Part shown: piece by piece, positions 16,734 to 32,444 of the stretch | Layout of the letters: each line of letters starts with the position of its first letter | How positions within the stretch are numbered: the first letter of the stretch is position 1 | From: JAFAXA01 sp963777325 | Lineage (GTDB): Bacteria; Pseudomonadota; Alphaproteobacteria; Acetobacterales; Acetobacteraceae | Assembly: GCA_963777325.1 (NCBI GenBank) | Contig: CAVZQE010000004.1 | Location: 287,872-351,871 of the forward strand | Direction: 5' to 3' | DNA length: 64,000 nucleotides | Translations under genes and position numbers: made by a program | The notes under the pieces: generated by a model | The model's database searches: none | What the model saw: only the letters and a program-made list of their open reading frames with translations | Told to the model about the DNA's origin: nothing

Positions 16734-18000
16734 GACGCGCGAACTCCTCACCTAGCTCGCCGGCGAGCGCCGAGTGGCGCACGAAGGCGCCCATTTCCGT
16801 GTTCAGATACGCCGAGCGCGGGTCGAGGTTGAACGACCCCACGAACACCAGCTCGCCATCGACGGCGAAAGCCTTGGTGTGCAGGCTGGCGCGCCCAGAG
16901 CCGAACAGGCTCTGCCCTTGCTGGCCGCCGCGCTTCAGTTCGTGCAGCTTGATCCCGGCCCGCAGCAATCGGCGGCGATAGCGAGCGTAGCCGCCATGCA
17001 CCGCCAGCACGTCGGTCGCGGCGAGCGAATTCGTGAGGACCGATATCCGGACGCCCCGCCGCGCGAGGCTGATCAACCCCTGCGTTCCGCGCCGTCCCGG
17101 CACAAAATAGGGTGAAATCAGGAGCAGCCGTTCCCGCGCCGCGCTCAAGGCGTCCCGCACCGCGTCCAGCATGACAGGCGCGTGGCAGTGGTCGCTCCCT
17201 TTTTCGGGCGGGTCCGCTACAACCCGCACCTGGTCCGTATCCAGCACGACGCGACTCTGCTCCAGCAACGCCTCGAGGTCGGGGAAGGCGCGCAGCCGCG
17301 CCAGGTAATGGGCGGCCGACGCTGCTTGAGAGGCCTCCTCGAGACGCCGGCGCATGGTGTCCAGGTCGCTTTCGCGCGAATGCGACGCCGCCAGGCGATG
17401 CAGAGGACGCACGCGGCGGTCGGTCCAGTAGCGATCGAACACCGCAACAGCCTGGGCCACTGCGCCGCCTGCTACGGCGAGATCCAGATCCCGGAAATTG
17501 AATTGGCTGGAAGCGTCGAAATACTCGTCGCCGATGTTGCGGCCGCCCCCGATCGCGAGCTGCCCGTCCACGATCCAGGCCTTGTTGTGCATGCGATGGT
17601 TGAGGCGGTAGCCGGCGTATAGGAACTCGACCGCGTCGCCGAGCAACCCCCAGGAGCGGATCTGAAACGGATTGTAGATGCGGACCTCGATCGCCGCGTG
17701 CTGCGCGAGGGTCGCGAGCGCGCGCTCGGTCTTGCGCACGTAGAGATCGTCGAGCAGCAGCCGCACCCTGACGCCGCGATCCGCCGCCTGGAGGACTTCG
17801 CGGATCAGCAACCGGCCGGTCACGTCCTCGTCCCACATGTAATACTGGAGGTCGAGCGTGCGGGTCGCGGCACGGGCGCTGAGGCCGCGCAAGGCGAAGG
17901 CCACCAGATTGTCCGGCACGAGCGACACCCCGGTCCGCGACCCGGCCCGCGCCGGGATCGTCGCGGCGGCATCGTCTACTTCGCTCTCGTTCCGTGCCAT
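16563..18000 (-). CDS. Phospholipase D / cardiolipin synthase-family protein, frame break near the 3' end
   Basis: Two HKD motifs: HNKAWIVDG (about residues 138-146) followed by GGGRN, and HTKAFAVDG in the C-terminal half followed by GSFNLDPRS. This architecture fits ClsC-like phosphatidyltransferases. The uninterrupted frame stops at 16663 after SLKIRPAGLDRSG. One frame over, a family-like C terminus continues (WTDRVDGRNRVLSREPDSSL ... LGWLPIEPQL) to a TAA at 16563-16565, so a single-base error near 16690 is likely. I start at the ATG at 18000 (MARNESEVDD); a GTG at 18078 lies inside the rpoC terminator. Confidence 0.85.
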
Positions 18001-18051
18001 GCGCGCGCTCTCGTGGCTTTCGCGGAGATCGGGGCAGCGCCGGCCTGCCGC

Positions 18052-18090
18052 AAAAAGGCGGGCCGGCGATGTCGCCACCGCCGGCCCGCC
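18052..18090 (-). terminator. Intrinsic terminator of the rplKAJL-rpoBC operon
   Basis: Minus strand: GGCGGGCCGGCG, a 10-base loop, CGCCGGCCCGCC, then TTTTTG. A perfect 12-bp GC stem plus U-tract 20 bases after the rpoC stop: a textbook rho-independent terminator. Confidence 0.9.
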
Positions 18091-18110
18091 TCGTCGCTAT
18101 CTCCCGGAGC

Positions 18111-22262
<4,152 letters not shown>

Positions 22263-22305
22263 GCGTCACTCACCCTTGCTTGGGTCAAATCCGTTGCGGC
22301 GCGAA

Positions 22306-26478
<4,173 letters not shown>

Positions 26479-26604
26479 CGATCGTCCTACTGCCCTGCCC
26501 ATCACGCCCGTCCGCGGCCCCGCATCATCCCCGGCCGCTCAGGTGGTCACGTCGTCGGTCCGCCCTCCAAGGCGGCCGGACCCCTAACGCCACGCCACGC
26601 GTTC

Positions 26605-26634
26605 GGGGACGGGAATCGCTTCGATTCCCGCCCC
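26605..26634. other. Hairpin in the rplL-rpoB intercistronic region
   Basis: CGGGAATCG-CTT-CGATTCCCG with extra flanking G4/C4 pairing around a single bulged A. No U-tract follows on the transcribed strand. In E. coli this interval holds an attenuator and an RNase III site; this hairpin is a candidate for a similar role. The remainder of 26479-26770 has no gene besides the repeat at 26711-26768. Confidence 0.5.
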
Positions 26635-26710
26635 GCTCAGACCCGCCTCGGCTTCGAGGTCCTCTCCCGAAGCGCCCGCCCCCGTGAGGACGGACACCCT
26701 GGATCGCCTC

Positions 26711-26768
26711 GTACGCTGATCGCCCCGTACGCTGATCGCCCCAGTACGCTGATCGCCCCAGTACGCTG
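26711..26768. repeat. Tandem 16-17 bp repeat, about 3.5 copies
   Basis: Unit GTACGCTGATCGCCCC, with an extra A after copies 2 and 3. Copies start at 26711, 26727, 26744 and 26761 (the last covers only GTACGCTG). It begins 3 bases beyond the rplL stop, inside the transcribed rplL-rpoB spacer. Confidence 0.9.
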
Positions 26769-26770
26769 CG

Positions 26771-27155
26771 CTACTTAATCTCGACAGCAGCGCCCTGATC
26801 CTCAAGCTGCTTCTTCAGCTTCGCAGCCTCGTCCTTGTTCACGCTCTCCTTGACCGTCTTAGGCGCACCCTCGACCAGATCCTTGGCTTCCTTCAGCCCG
26901 AGCCCGGTGATCGTGCGGAATCTCCTTGATCACGTTGATCTTCTTATCGCCGGCCTTGGCCAGGATGACCGTGAACTCGGTCTGCTCCTCGGCCGGAGCC
27001 GCGGCGGCGGCCCCGCCGCCCGCCGGAGCGGCGGCCACGGCGACCGGCGCCGCCGCGGAAACGCCCCACTTGTCCTCGAGCAACTTCGAGAGCTCGGCCG
27101 CCTCAAGCACCGTGAGGCTGGACAGCTCGTCAACCAGCTTCTGCAAATCAGCCAT
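26771..27155 (-). CDS. rplL: 50S ribosomal protein L7/L12 with a one-base frame break
   Basis: The N-terminal dimerisation domain (MADLQKLVDELSSLTVLEAA), the Ala/Gly-rich hinge and the start of the C-terminal domain (KAGDKKINVIKE) are in one frame. The rest (ITGLGLKEAKDLVEGAPKTV ... LEDQGAAVEIK, TAG stop at 26771-26773) is in another. One extra base at about 26917-26923 explains this and yields a normal 127-residue stalk protein. Essential gene, so a sequence error is the most likely cause. Confidence 0.9.
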
Positions 27156-27261
27156 TTTCGTGTGTCCCTAATCTAGACTTTGGTTGCGTCACTTCAAGCC
27201 GTTTCATCGGCTCATGTTCACGGTCGCGCCATCCGGCCCTGCGGGGGGCGCGAGCATCGCG

Positions 27262-27804
27262 TCAGGCTGCCTCCGCCTGATCCGGCACTCCGCCCTCGTC
27301 CTTGTTCGCATAGGCCCCGAAGACCCGCGCGAGCTGTCCCGCCGGCGCCTGCAACACGCCCGCGACCCTCGTCGCCGGGGCTTGCAGCAGCCCGAGCAGC
27401 TTGGCGCGCAACGCATCCAGGCTCGGCAATTCGGCCAGCGCCCGGACCCCCTCGGCGTCGAGCGTCTGGGTGCCGAGCGCGCCGCCGATCAGGACGAGCT
27501 TCTCGTTGGTCTTGGCGAACTCGACGGTCACCTTGGCGGCCGCGACCGGGTCGTGCGACCACGCGAGCGCGGTCGGTCCCTTCAGCAGCGGCTTGATGCC
27601 GTCGAACGGGGTGCCCTCCAGGGCGAGGGTGGCCAGCCGGTTCTTCGCGACCTTGAAGGTCGCCCCCGCCGCCCGCATCCGGCGCCGCAGATCCGTCACC
27701 TCGGCGACCGTGAGACCCTTGTTCTGGGTCACGACCACCATCGACGTCTCGGCGAACACCGCCCCGAGCGAAGCGACGAACTCCCGCTTCTCCGTACGGT
27801 CCAC
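27262..27804 (-). CDS. rplJ: 50S ribosomal protein L10
   Basis: 180 residues (MDRTEKREFVASLGAVFAET ...), anchoring L7/L12 dimers to the large subunit. The C-terminal helical region (LDALRAKLLGLLQAPATRVA ...) that binds L7/L12 is complete. L10 usually represses its own operon by binding the leader RNA; a 321-base leader is present upstream. The 106 bases to rplL show no gene. Confidence 0.96.
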   Translation of the reverse strand: MDRTEKREFVASLGAVFAETSMVVVTQNKGLTVAEVTDLRRRMRAAGATFKVAKNRLATLALEGTPFDGIKPLLKGPTALAWSHDPVAAAKVTVEFAKTNEKLVLIGGALGTQTLDAEGVRALAELPSLDALRAKLLGLLQAPATRVAGVLQAPAGQLARVFGAYANKDEGGVPDQAEAA

Positions 27805-28125
27805 GTCCCGTCTCCTCAGTGGCCCCGAAACCGCTTCGTCGCGGCATCGAGGCCGGGTTGCCCAAAGATCCGGGGCGGCTCACGCCACCCCCGATCCGGT
27901 TCGCCTGTCCTGAGGTCCGGGAAGAACCTCGCAGCCGGAACAACCAAAGTCCCGGAAACGGCGTGCCGCCCCGGTCAGTCCCTCTGGCTTCCCCGTCTCC
28001 CGTGCGCGGGCCGGCGGCCCTTTAAATCCCAGAGTCATAGACCCTTGGAAGATACGAACGGTCTCGGACAGGTTCGGAAAGGTCGCCCCCCTCCTATCCA
28101 CGGGGCCGCGGCCCCGTGTGTCTCG
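27805..28125 (-). promoter_or_regulatory. rplA-rplJ intergenic leader, probable L10 autoregulation region
   Basis: A 321-base stretch without a gene between rplA and rplJ. Its position and length fit the L10-L7/L12 leader known from many bacteria. A perfect 20-bp palindrome at 28099-28118 (CACGGGGCCG and its complement) lies 8 bases after the rplA stop and could stall or process the transcript; no U-tract follows. I could not verify the kink-turn L10 site by eye. Confidence 0.5.
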
Positions 28126-28818
28126 TCAGCCGGCGAGCGACGCCACGTCCAGCCGCACGCCGGGCCCCATGGAGGAGCTGAGCGCCGCCTTTTGCACATA
28201 CGTGCCCTTGGCCCCGGTCGGCTTGGCCTTCTGGATCGCGTCCGCGAACGCTCGGGCGTTCTCGATCAGCTTCTCGTCGTCGAAGCTCGCCTTGCCGATG
28301 CCGGCATGCACGATACCGGCCTTCTCGGCGCGGAATTCGACCTGGCCCGCCTTCGCCGCCGTGACCGCGCCGCGCACGTCCATCGTCACCGTGCCGAGCC
28401 TCGGGTTCGGCATCAGGCCGCGCGGGCCGAGGATCTTGCCCAGCCGCCCAACCAGCGCCATCATGTCCGGGGTCGCGATGCAGCGGTCAAACGGAATGTC
28501 GCCGGCCTGCACCCGCTCGGCCAAATCCTCGGCGCCGACCACGTCCGCCCCGGCTCCTTGCGCCTCCTCCGCCTTCGGGCCGCGCGCGAACACGGCGACG
28601 CGCAGCGTCTTGCCCGTGCCGTTCGGCAGCCCGACAAGGCCGCGCACCATCTGGTCCGCGTGGCGGGGATCGATGCCGAGATTCATGGACAGCTCGACCG
28701 TCTCGTCGAACTTCGCGGTCGCGTTCGACTTCACGAGCTTGATCGCATCCGCGAGCGGATAGGATTTCGCCCGGTCCACCCTCGCTTCAGCGGCGCGGAG
28801 GCGCTTGCCCTGTGCCAC
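28126..28818 (-). CDS. rplA: 50S ribosomal protein L1
   Basis: 230 residues. Characteristic segments: GTGKTLRVAVFARG, ATPDMMALVGRLGKILGPRG, LMPNPRLGTV and GIGKASFDDEKLIENARAF. It forms the mobile L1 stalk at the E site. It begins 3 bases after the rplK stop. Confidence 0.97.
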   Translation of the reverse strand: MAQGKRLRAAEARVDRAKSYPLADAIKLVKSNATAKFDETVELSMNLGIDPRHADQMVRGLVGLPNGTGKTLRVAVFARGPKAEEAQGAGADVVGAEDLAERVQAGDIPFDRCIATPDMMALVGRLGKILGPRGLMPNPRLGTVTMDVRGAVTAAKAGQVEFRAEKAGIVHAGIGKASFDDEKLIENARAFADAIQKAKPTGAKGTYVQKAALSSSMGPGVRLDVASLAG

Positions 28819-28821
28819 GGA

Positions 28822-29256
28822 TCAGCCCTCCACCACGGTGATGCCCATGGACCGGGCGCTGCCCGCGAGCATGCGCACCGCGCCCTCCACGTCGTTCGCA
28901 TTCATATGGACCATCTTCTGCTCGGCGATTTCGCGCAGCTGGCTGGTCGTCACCCGGCCGACCGCCGCGCCCTTGCCGGGCGTGGTCGTCCCCTTGCCGA
29001 TGCCCGCCGCCTTCTTGAGGAAGTAGGTGTTCGGCGGCGTCTTGGTGATGAAGGTGAAGGTGCGATCGGCGAACGCCGTGATCACGACGGGGACCGGCAT
29101 GCCCGGCTCCATCGCCTGCGTCACGGCGTTGAACTCCTTGCAGAACGCCATGATGTTGAGGCCGCGCTGGCCGAGTGCCGGGCCGACCGGGGGCGAGGGG
29201 TTCGCCTTCCCAGCCGGGATCTGCAATTTGATGTAGCCGACGATCTTCTTCGCCAT
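28822..29256 (-). CDS. rplK: 50S ribosomal protein L11
   Basis: 144 residues from MAKKIVGYIKLQIPAGKANP; an upstream in-frame start was rejected because it adds 61 unrelated residues. Thiostrepton/RelA-site motifs PPVGPALGQRGLNIMAFCKE are present. It is the first gene of the rplKAJL-rpoBC operon here: secE and nusG, usually just upstream, are replaced by a divergent TetR gene. Confidence 0.96.
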   Translation of the reverse strand: MAKKIVGYIKLQIPAGKANPSPPVGPALGQRGLNIMAFCKEFNAVTQAMEPGMPVPVVITAFADRTFTFITKTPPNTYFLKKAAGIGKGTTTPGKGAAVGRVTTSQLREIAEQKMVHMNANDVEGAVRMLAGSARSMGITVVEG

Positions 29257-29355
29257 ATCCCTGGTCCTTACGTCGCCGAGGGACCGCGGTGCATGCGACG
29301 CCGCCGCCCACGGGACAGGGCGGACCGGGTCTCCCGCGTTCCGATTGAGGGGCGG

Positions 29356-29384
29356 CGCATAGAGGAAGGAGCCGGCCGAGTCCA
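29356..29384 (-). promoter_or_regulatory. Candidate promoter for rplK
   Basis: Minus strand: -35 TGGACT (4 of 6), 17-base spacer, -10 TATGCG (3 of 6), 100 bases before the rplK ATG. It is the best candidate in the gap but only moderate in quality. Confidence 0.35.
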
Positions 29385-29397
29385 GTCCTTTTTGTCT

Positions 29398-29414
29398 CGC
29401 GTTTGCGAAACGCG
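29398..29414. promoter_or_regulatory. Palindrome upstream of the TetR gene, possible operator
   Basis: CGCGTTT-GCG-AAACGCG, a perfect 17-bp inverted repeat, ends 14 bases before the TetR ATG and lies 13 bases upstream of the candidate rplK -35. Size and position fit a TetR-family operator that could act on both divergent genes; this is inference. Confidence 0.45.
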
Positions 29415-29428
29415 GTCCGACGCCGTAC

Positions 29429-30088
29429 ATGCCGCGCATGACCTTCGGCCCGCACCGGCGCGACAGCTACCATCACGGCAATCTGCGCGAGGCTTTGATC
29501 GAGGCGGCCTTGCGCCTTATCGCCGAACGCGGCCCCGCCGGGTTCAGCTTCGCCGAGGCGGCGCGCGCCGCGGGCGTCAGCGCGGCCGCGCCGTACCGCC
29601 ATTTCCGCGACCGCAACGCCCTGATCGCGGAGGTTGTGCGGATCGGCTTCGAGGCCTTCGCCGCCGATCTCACCGCCGCCTGGGACGAGGGCCGCCCGGA
29701 CCCCGTGACCGCGATCGAGGCCTGCGGCCGGGCCTATCTCGCCTATGCGCGCCGGGCGCCCGCCTCCTACGCCGCCATGTTTCAGCCCGGCTTCCCGCTG
29801 GAGGAGGAACCCGGCCTGCTGGCCGCGTCCGAACGCGCGTTCGGCGTGCTGCGGCGGGCGGCCGAGGCGGCCTGCGCGACCCTGCCGCGCGCAAGCCGGC
29901 CGCCGGCGCTGATGGTGGCGCTGCATCTGTGGTCCCTCGCGCATGGGATCGCGTCCCTCTTCGTAGGCGCGGGCGACGGCACCCGCCACCGGCTGCCGAT
30001 GCCGCCCGAGGATCTGCTGGAAGCAGGCGTGCTGATCTACCTGCAGTCGCTCGGCCTCACGCGCGCGCCGGTCACCAAAAAATCGTAA
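29429..30088 (+). CDS. TetR/AcrR family transcriptional regulator
   Basis: 219 residues. The N-terminal helix-turn-helix is clear: REALIEAALRLIAERGPAGF, then SFAEAARAAGVSAAAPYRHF. The C-terminal half (ALMVALHLWSLAHGIASLF) resembles the WHG-type ligand domain of TetR proteins. A second ATG 9 bases downstream (MTFGPHRRDSYHHGNL) is an equally good start; neither has a strong ribosome-binding site. It is divergent from rplK and 85 bases upstream of the DUF2852 gene, which may be a target. The ligand is unknown. Confidence 0.85.
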   Translation: MPRMTFGPHRRDSYHHGNLREALIEAALRLIAERGPAGFSFAEAARAAGVSAAAPYRHFRDRNALIAEVVRIGFEAFAADLTAAWDEGRPDPVTAIEACGRAYLAYARRAPASYAAMFQPGFPLEEEPGLLAASERAFGVLRRAAEAACATLPRASRPPALMVALHLWSLAHGIASLFVGAGDGTRHRLPMPPEDLLEAGVLIYLQSLGLTRAPVTKKS

Positions 30089-30131
30089 GCCGCATCGCGG
30101 GGCGGTTGAAACTTTGGCGGACGACGGCCAT

Positions 30132-30148
30132 TGTGAATGTTATTCACA
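30132..30148. promoter_or_regulatory. AT-rich palindrome before the DUF2852 gene
   Basis: TGTGAAT-GTT-ATTCACA, a perfect 17-bp inverted repeat in otherwise GC-rich sequence, 25 bases before the ATG at 30174. It resembles a dimeric repressor site. It is not a standard CRP site because the TGTGA/TCACA half-sites are 7 and not 6 bases apart. Confidence 0.5.
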
Positions 30149-30173
30149 TTTACTCCCGGAGAAAATCGCCGTG

Positions 30174-30614
30174 ATGCTCACCGCCAAGCTCGACGAATAC
30201 GGACGGGGCGCGTGGATTGCGCTTCTGGTTCTGGGGTTCGCCCTCTACTGGCCGCTCGGCCTCGCCATTCTCGGCTTCATGATGTTCAGCGGCCGGATGC
30301 GCTGCGGCAGAAGCGCGGACGGGCCGGGCCGCTGGTATAACGCGTCGTCCGGCGGCCAGGGTCAGGGCTGGAACCGGAGCGGGTGCGGCTGGGGAGGGTT
30401 CGGCGGCGGCTGGCGCCAGAGGCCCAGCGGCAATCGCGCCTTCGACGACTATCGCGCCGAGACCCTGAAGCGGCTCGAGGAGGAGCAGAAGGAGTTCGTC
30501 GAGTATCTGGAGCGGCTCCGTCAGGCGCGCGACAAGGAGGAGTTCGACCAGTTCATGGCCGAGCGCCGCCGCCGCTCGCAGGGGCCGGAGACGCCGGAGA
30601 CGACCAGCGCCTGA
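30174..30614 (+). CDS. DUF2852 family membrane protein
   Basis: 146 residues from the chosen ATG (MLTAKLDEYGRGAWIALLVL), with GGAGA upstream; a longer in-frame start would run through the palindromic site. One or two N-terminal membrane segments (IALLVLGFALYWPLGLAILG) are followed by a Gly/Trp-rich linker with several Cys and an acidic/basic helical C terminus (YRAETLKRLEEEQKEFVEYL). This layout is that of DUF2852, of unknown function and mostly alphaproteobacterial. It ends at a strong shared terminator. Confidence 0.8.
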   Translation: MLTAKLDEYGRGAWIALLVLGFALYWPLGLAILGFMMFSGRMRCGRSADGPGRWYNASSGGQGQGWNRSGCGWGGFGGGWRQRPSGNRAFDDYRAETLKRLEEEQKEFVEYLERLRQARDKEEFDQFMAERRRRSQGPETPETTSA

Positions 30615-30640
30615 TCGCCTGATCCGTCCTTCCGACAGAA

Positions 30641-30667
30641 AACCCCGTCTGCCCGGCAGACGGGGTT
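30641..30667. terminator. Bidirectional intrinsic terminator
   Basis: AACCCCGTCTGCC-C-GGCAGACGGGGTT followed by TTTG on the plus strand and by TTCT on the minus strand. It sits between the convergent DUF2852 gene and the SCO gene and can serve both. Confidence 0.9.
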
Positions 30668-30681
30668 TTTGCGTCGGACTT

Positions 30682-31302
30682 TCAGGATACGTATTTGGCG
30701 ATGTCCCGGGCCATTTCGTCGGCCGGCTCGTCGGCCCGGATCGGCGCGACGAACCGGCCGTTCGGCCCCATCAGATACAGGATCGAGCTGTGATCGACGG
30801 TGTAGTCGTTCGGCCCCTCGCCGGTGCGATGCATCGAGACATAGACCCGGTACGCGCGCTCGGCGGCAGCGACGGCCGTTTCGCCGCCAGTAAGGCCTAG
30901 CAGCCGAGGCGAGAACGCCGCCGTGTACTGCTTCACGACCGCAGGCGTGTCCCGTTTCGGATCGACGGTGATGAAGATCGGCTGCACCCGGTTCGCCTTG
31001 GCTCCGAGCTGCTCCATCGCGCCCGCGACCTCGTTCAAAGTCGTCGGGCAGACGTCGGGGCAGGAGGTGTAGCCGAAATAGACCAGCATGTACCGGCCAC
31101 GGAAATCGCGGTCGCTCACCGAGCGCCCGTCGCCATCCTGCAACGTGAATGGGCCGCCGATCGCGGCCTCGCCCCTCCCCTTCGTCCACCAGAGCGCTCC
31201 GCCCGTCGCGAGCAGCACGCAGGCGAGCGCAACCCCGGCGAGCCCGAGGAGCAGCGGGGTCCGGGGCCGTAGCGCATTCTGCCCGTGGGCGGGTGTCGTC
31301 AT
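30682..31302 (-). CDS. SCO1/SenC family copper chaperone
   Basis: 206 residues: an N-terminal membrane anchor (LLLGLAGVALACVLLATGGA) and a thioredoxin-like domain with the copper-binding CPDVC motif in FGYTSCPDVCPTTLNEV and the distal histidine in YTVDHSSILYLM. SCO proteins deliver copper to, or reduce, the CuA site of cytochrome oxidases. The oxidase in this window is a bo3 quinol type that lacks CuA, so the partner is probably elsewhere in the genome. It converges on the terminator at 30641-30667. Confidence 0.92.
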   Translation of the reverse strand: MTTPAHGQNALRPRTPLLLGLAGVALACVLLATGGALWWTKGRGEAAIGGPFTLQDGDGRSVSDRDFRGRYMLVYFGYTSCPDVCPTTLNEVAGAMEQLGAKANRVQPIFITVDPKRDTPAVVKQYTAAFSPRLLGLTGGETAVAAAERAYRVYVSMHRTGEGPNDYTVDHSSILYLMGPNGRFVAPIRADEPADEMARDIAKYVS

Positions 31303-31310
31303 GCGCCGTC

Positions 31311-31475
31311 CTAGCGCCTGCGGCGGCGGCCCGTCACCAGCGACACCAGGAACAGCAGGATCAGACCGCCGAACAACAGCTTGAGCAGGCCGACGGTGAG
31401 ATGGACGACCCCGCTCGCTACCGCGACGACGGCGATGACGAGCAGGATCAGCGGCACGACAAAACGGAGAAGGAT
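31311..31475 (-). CDS. Small hydrophobic protein, DUF1328-like, with unclear start codon
   Basis: A 54-residue frame (ILLRFVVPLILLVIAVVAVA ... LLKLLFGGLILLFLVSLVTG, ending RRRRR) with two membrane segments. The order of residues, especially LLFLVSLV before a basic tail, resembles DUF1328/YtjA small membrane proteins. A GGGAGG ribosome-binding site lies 5 bases before an ATC codon at 31475, where the family would have ATG; either a non-standard start or a base error. A GTG at 31457 is the only nearby standard start. It ends 8 bases upstream of the SCO start, so it may be cotranscribed. Confidence 0.5.
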   Translation of the reverse strand: MLLRFVVPLILLVIAVVAVASGVVHLTVGLLKLLFGGLILLFLVSLVTGRRRRR

Positions 31476-31524
31476 GTCGGCCTCCCGGGATGCAGGCAGC
31501 AGGCCCGGAGGAGATCGCACGAAA

Positions 31525-31580
31525 TGCCTGTCGAAAGCCACCGCCGGTCGGCTTGCCTGGCGAAAGCCACCGCCGGTCGG
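31525..31580. repeat. Direct repeat, 27 bp, two copies
   Basis: Copies at 31525-31551 and 31554-31580 share 26 of 27 bases (TGCCTG, one variable base, then CGAAAGCCACCGCCGGTCGG), a period of 29. They lie in the 122-base gap between the HATPase-like gene and the small hydrophobic gene. Confidence 0.85.
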
Positions 31581-31597
31581 CCCGGCGGCAGACTCTC

Positions 31598-32311
31598 TCA
31601 GCTTCGCAGCAGCCCGGCTTCGAGCGCCGGCTGGGCTGGCTGCCTGGCCGGCCCGGAGGCTGCGGCGGATGCCGCCGCCGCCGGGGCTGCGGGCGAAGGA
31701 GCGGGCTGGGCGTAGGGTGGCAGCCGGATCGTCGTCGTCATGCCCTGACCCGCCCGCGCGTCGATCTGCAGGCTGCCGCCGTTGAGGGCCGCGATCCCGG
31801 TTGCCGAACGCAGGGCGGTCTCGGCCGCCGCGCGGGGGAGCACGGCGCAATCGTTCGAGACGCCGATCTGCACCCGCCCGCCATGCGAGAACGCCGTGAC
31901 CAGCACGCGGCCCGTGGGCGCCGCCTCGATCGCGTGGCCGACGGCCTCGATCAGCAGCTTGCGGCAGGCGCGCTGGTCGAGCCAGAGCGCGAGACCCGGC
32001 TGCACGGCAACTTCGAGACGGACGAGGCCGAACGACGCGCGCGGCTTCAGCGCCGCCAGTACCCACCGGATCTCGGACGCGACATCGAGCCGCTCGCTCC
32101 GCGTCGTCTGCGACCCCAACTCGAATCCGGTGACACGATCGAGATCGGCCGGATGCACGTCCGGCATGGGGGCGGAGACCGGTCCCGGCACCACGGCGGG
32201 CGGCAGGCGCGGCATCATGAGGTTGCCGACAAACCAGACGACGCTGCCGGCCGCCCCGAGGACCAGCATTTCGCCGAACACGCCGAAGCCACCGAGCATT
32301 GGAAAGGTCAT
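31598..32311 (-). CDS. Membrane-anchored protein with a degenerate HATPase domain
   Basis: 237 residues from the ATG preceded by GAGG. One N-terminal membrane segment (FGEMLVLGAAGSVVWFVGNL) is followed by a domain that follows the histidine-kinase ATPase fold: RACRKLLIEAVGHAIEAA in place of the N box, VSNDCAV in place of the G1 box, and GQGMTTTIRLP at the end. The key N-box Asn is His and the G1 glycines are missing. There is no DHp domain or phospho-acceptor His. The Ala/Pro-rich tail is low complexity. Function unknown; possibly a non-catalytic partner of a kinase. No response regulator is adjacent. Confidence 0.6.
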   Translation of the reverse strand: MTFPMLGGFGVFGEMLVLGAAGSVVWFVGNLMMPRLPPAVVPGPVSAPMPDVHPADLDRVTGFELGSQTTRSERLDVASEIRWVLAALKPRASFGLVRLEVAVQPGLALWLDQRACRKLLIEAVGHAIEAAPTGRVLVTAFSHGGRVQIGVSNDCAVLPRAAAETALRSATGIAALNGGSLQIDARAGQGMTTTIRLPPYAQPAPSPAAPAAAASAAASGPARQPAQPALEAGLLRS

Positions 32312-32444
32312 CATGTGCCTCACGCTTGCCTGAGCATGAAAGCCGGAAAACCCTAGCAAGGGGTTAATCGCGACCTACCTCCTGGCTGCCAGGCCGGAAC
32401 CGGAAGTTCGGGTTCCTCGTTGTCCCGGCGGGAGGGCATGACGC

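Noticed and set aside
18001..18078. Longer N terminus of the phospholipase D protein from a GTG at 18078
   Set aside because: The extra codons overlap the rpoC intrinsic terminator hairpin, and the resulting residues are not family-like.
26711..26768. Possible CRISPR array
   Set aside because: The units are directly adjacent with no unique spacers, and no cas genes are present.
30132..30148. CRP/FNR binding site
   Set aside because: The TGTGA and TCACA halves are 7 bases apart instead of 6, and the FNR half-site sequence is absent.
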